Below, piece after piece: positions 63,931-64,000 of a DNA stretch of 64,000 nucleotides; within the stretch, counting starts at the first letter, position 1; every line of letters begins with the position of its first letter. The position numbers and the translations under genes are program-made. The notes beneath the pieces were generated by a model. It saw only the letters and a list, made by a program, of their open reading frames with translations. It was not told the origin of the DNA and searched no databases. Origin of the DNA: an uncultured Sphingorhabdus sp. (lineage in GTDB: Bacteria; Pseudomonadota; Alphaproteobacteria; Sphingomonadales; Sphingomonadaceae); NCBI GenBank assembly GCA_947501885.1, contig CANMXN010000002.1, forward strand, positions 62,001-126,000, written 5' to 3'.

Positions 63931-64000
63931 AAATTAAACTCGCTGGTTATGGGGATATGATCTGATGGTTTTTCCCAATCACGGCAATATTCCGAGATAT
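63927..64000 (-). CDS. xth: Exodeoxyribonuclease III (C-terminal end only)
   Basis: The last 23 residues read on the minus strand: EYCRDWEKPSDHIPITSEF and stop. WEKPSDHIPI is the conserved C-terminal block of exonuclease III, with the active-site His. It runs off the right edge; its TGA overlaps the ribA TTG. Confidence 0.75.
   Translation of the reverse strand, partial: ISEYCRDWEKPSDHIPITSEFNF

Overview
The window reads as chromosomal DNA of an aerobic alphaproteobacterium, most likely a lower-GC member of the Sphingomonadales. The grounds are a TrcR/DUF1013 cell-cycle regulator, a petABC cytochrome bc1 operon, DUF1192 and DUF1289 proteins, class II DAHP synthase, a PetP-like MarR regulator beside ilvE, and riboflavin genes split between two half-degenerate RibB and RibA proteins. 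The taxon is an inference from gene content; no rRNA is present. Gene density is high and no prophage, integrase, transposase or CRISPR array was seen.

Layout. 0-4.3 kb: end of a PaiB-type FMN protein, an RluA-type pseudouridine synthase and crcB (stop/start overlaps), a repeat-rich spacer, a lipoprotein and a secreted DUF11-like protein. 4.5-9.3 kb: aconitase, ribH, and a ribB with a fused N-terminal helix-turn-helix and a palindrome over its promoter. 9.4-19.4 kb: a fatty-acid block with a thiolase-like protein, then a leftward run of TetR, APH-type kinase, acyl-CoA dehydrogenase, alpha-methylacyl-CoA racemase, thiolase and FadJ, suited to methyl-branched acyl chains. 19.4-26 kb: dinB, two transporters, HIT protein, hisE, MarR, ilvE, tRNA-Gln. 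26.2-30.8 kb: a three-gene envelope signalling module (response regulator, LysM-FecR protein, CHASE2 histidine kinase). 30.8-39 kb: lipoproteins, aroG, a SleB-type hydrolase, a sigma-54 activator, a FliA-type sigma factor, and a tRNA-Gly fused closely to a DUF1289 gene. 39.2-42 kb: petABC. 42-55 kb: trmL, hemF, lipB, OYE, fadD, MBL hydrolase, trcR, quinone oxidoreductase, clpA. 55.1-58.4 kb: a strong small-RNA candidate followed by bioF-bioD-bioA. 58.4-64 kb: lipoprotein, Bax-inhibitor protein, tyrosine phosphatase, MFS carrier, L,D-transpeptidase, ribA, and the end of xth.

Most genes are housekeeping. The features most worth a second look are non-coding or regulatory: a three-hairpin RNA with C-rich loops upstream of bioF, a pair of hairpins sharing one loop motif, an apparent HTH-RibB autoregulatory circuit, a shared 22-bp palindrome in front of two lipid-degradation loci, and a protein gene starting 6 nt after a tRNA. 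Several genes use TTG starts. Three genes are not full standard ORFs and were read directly from the sequence: partial paiB, partial xth, and the 59-residue DUF1289 protein.
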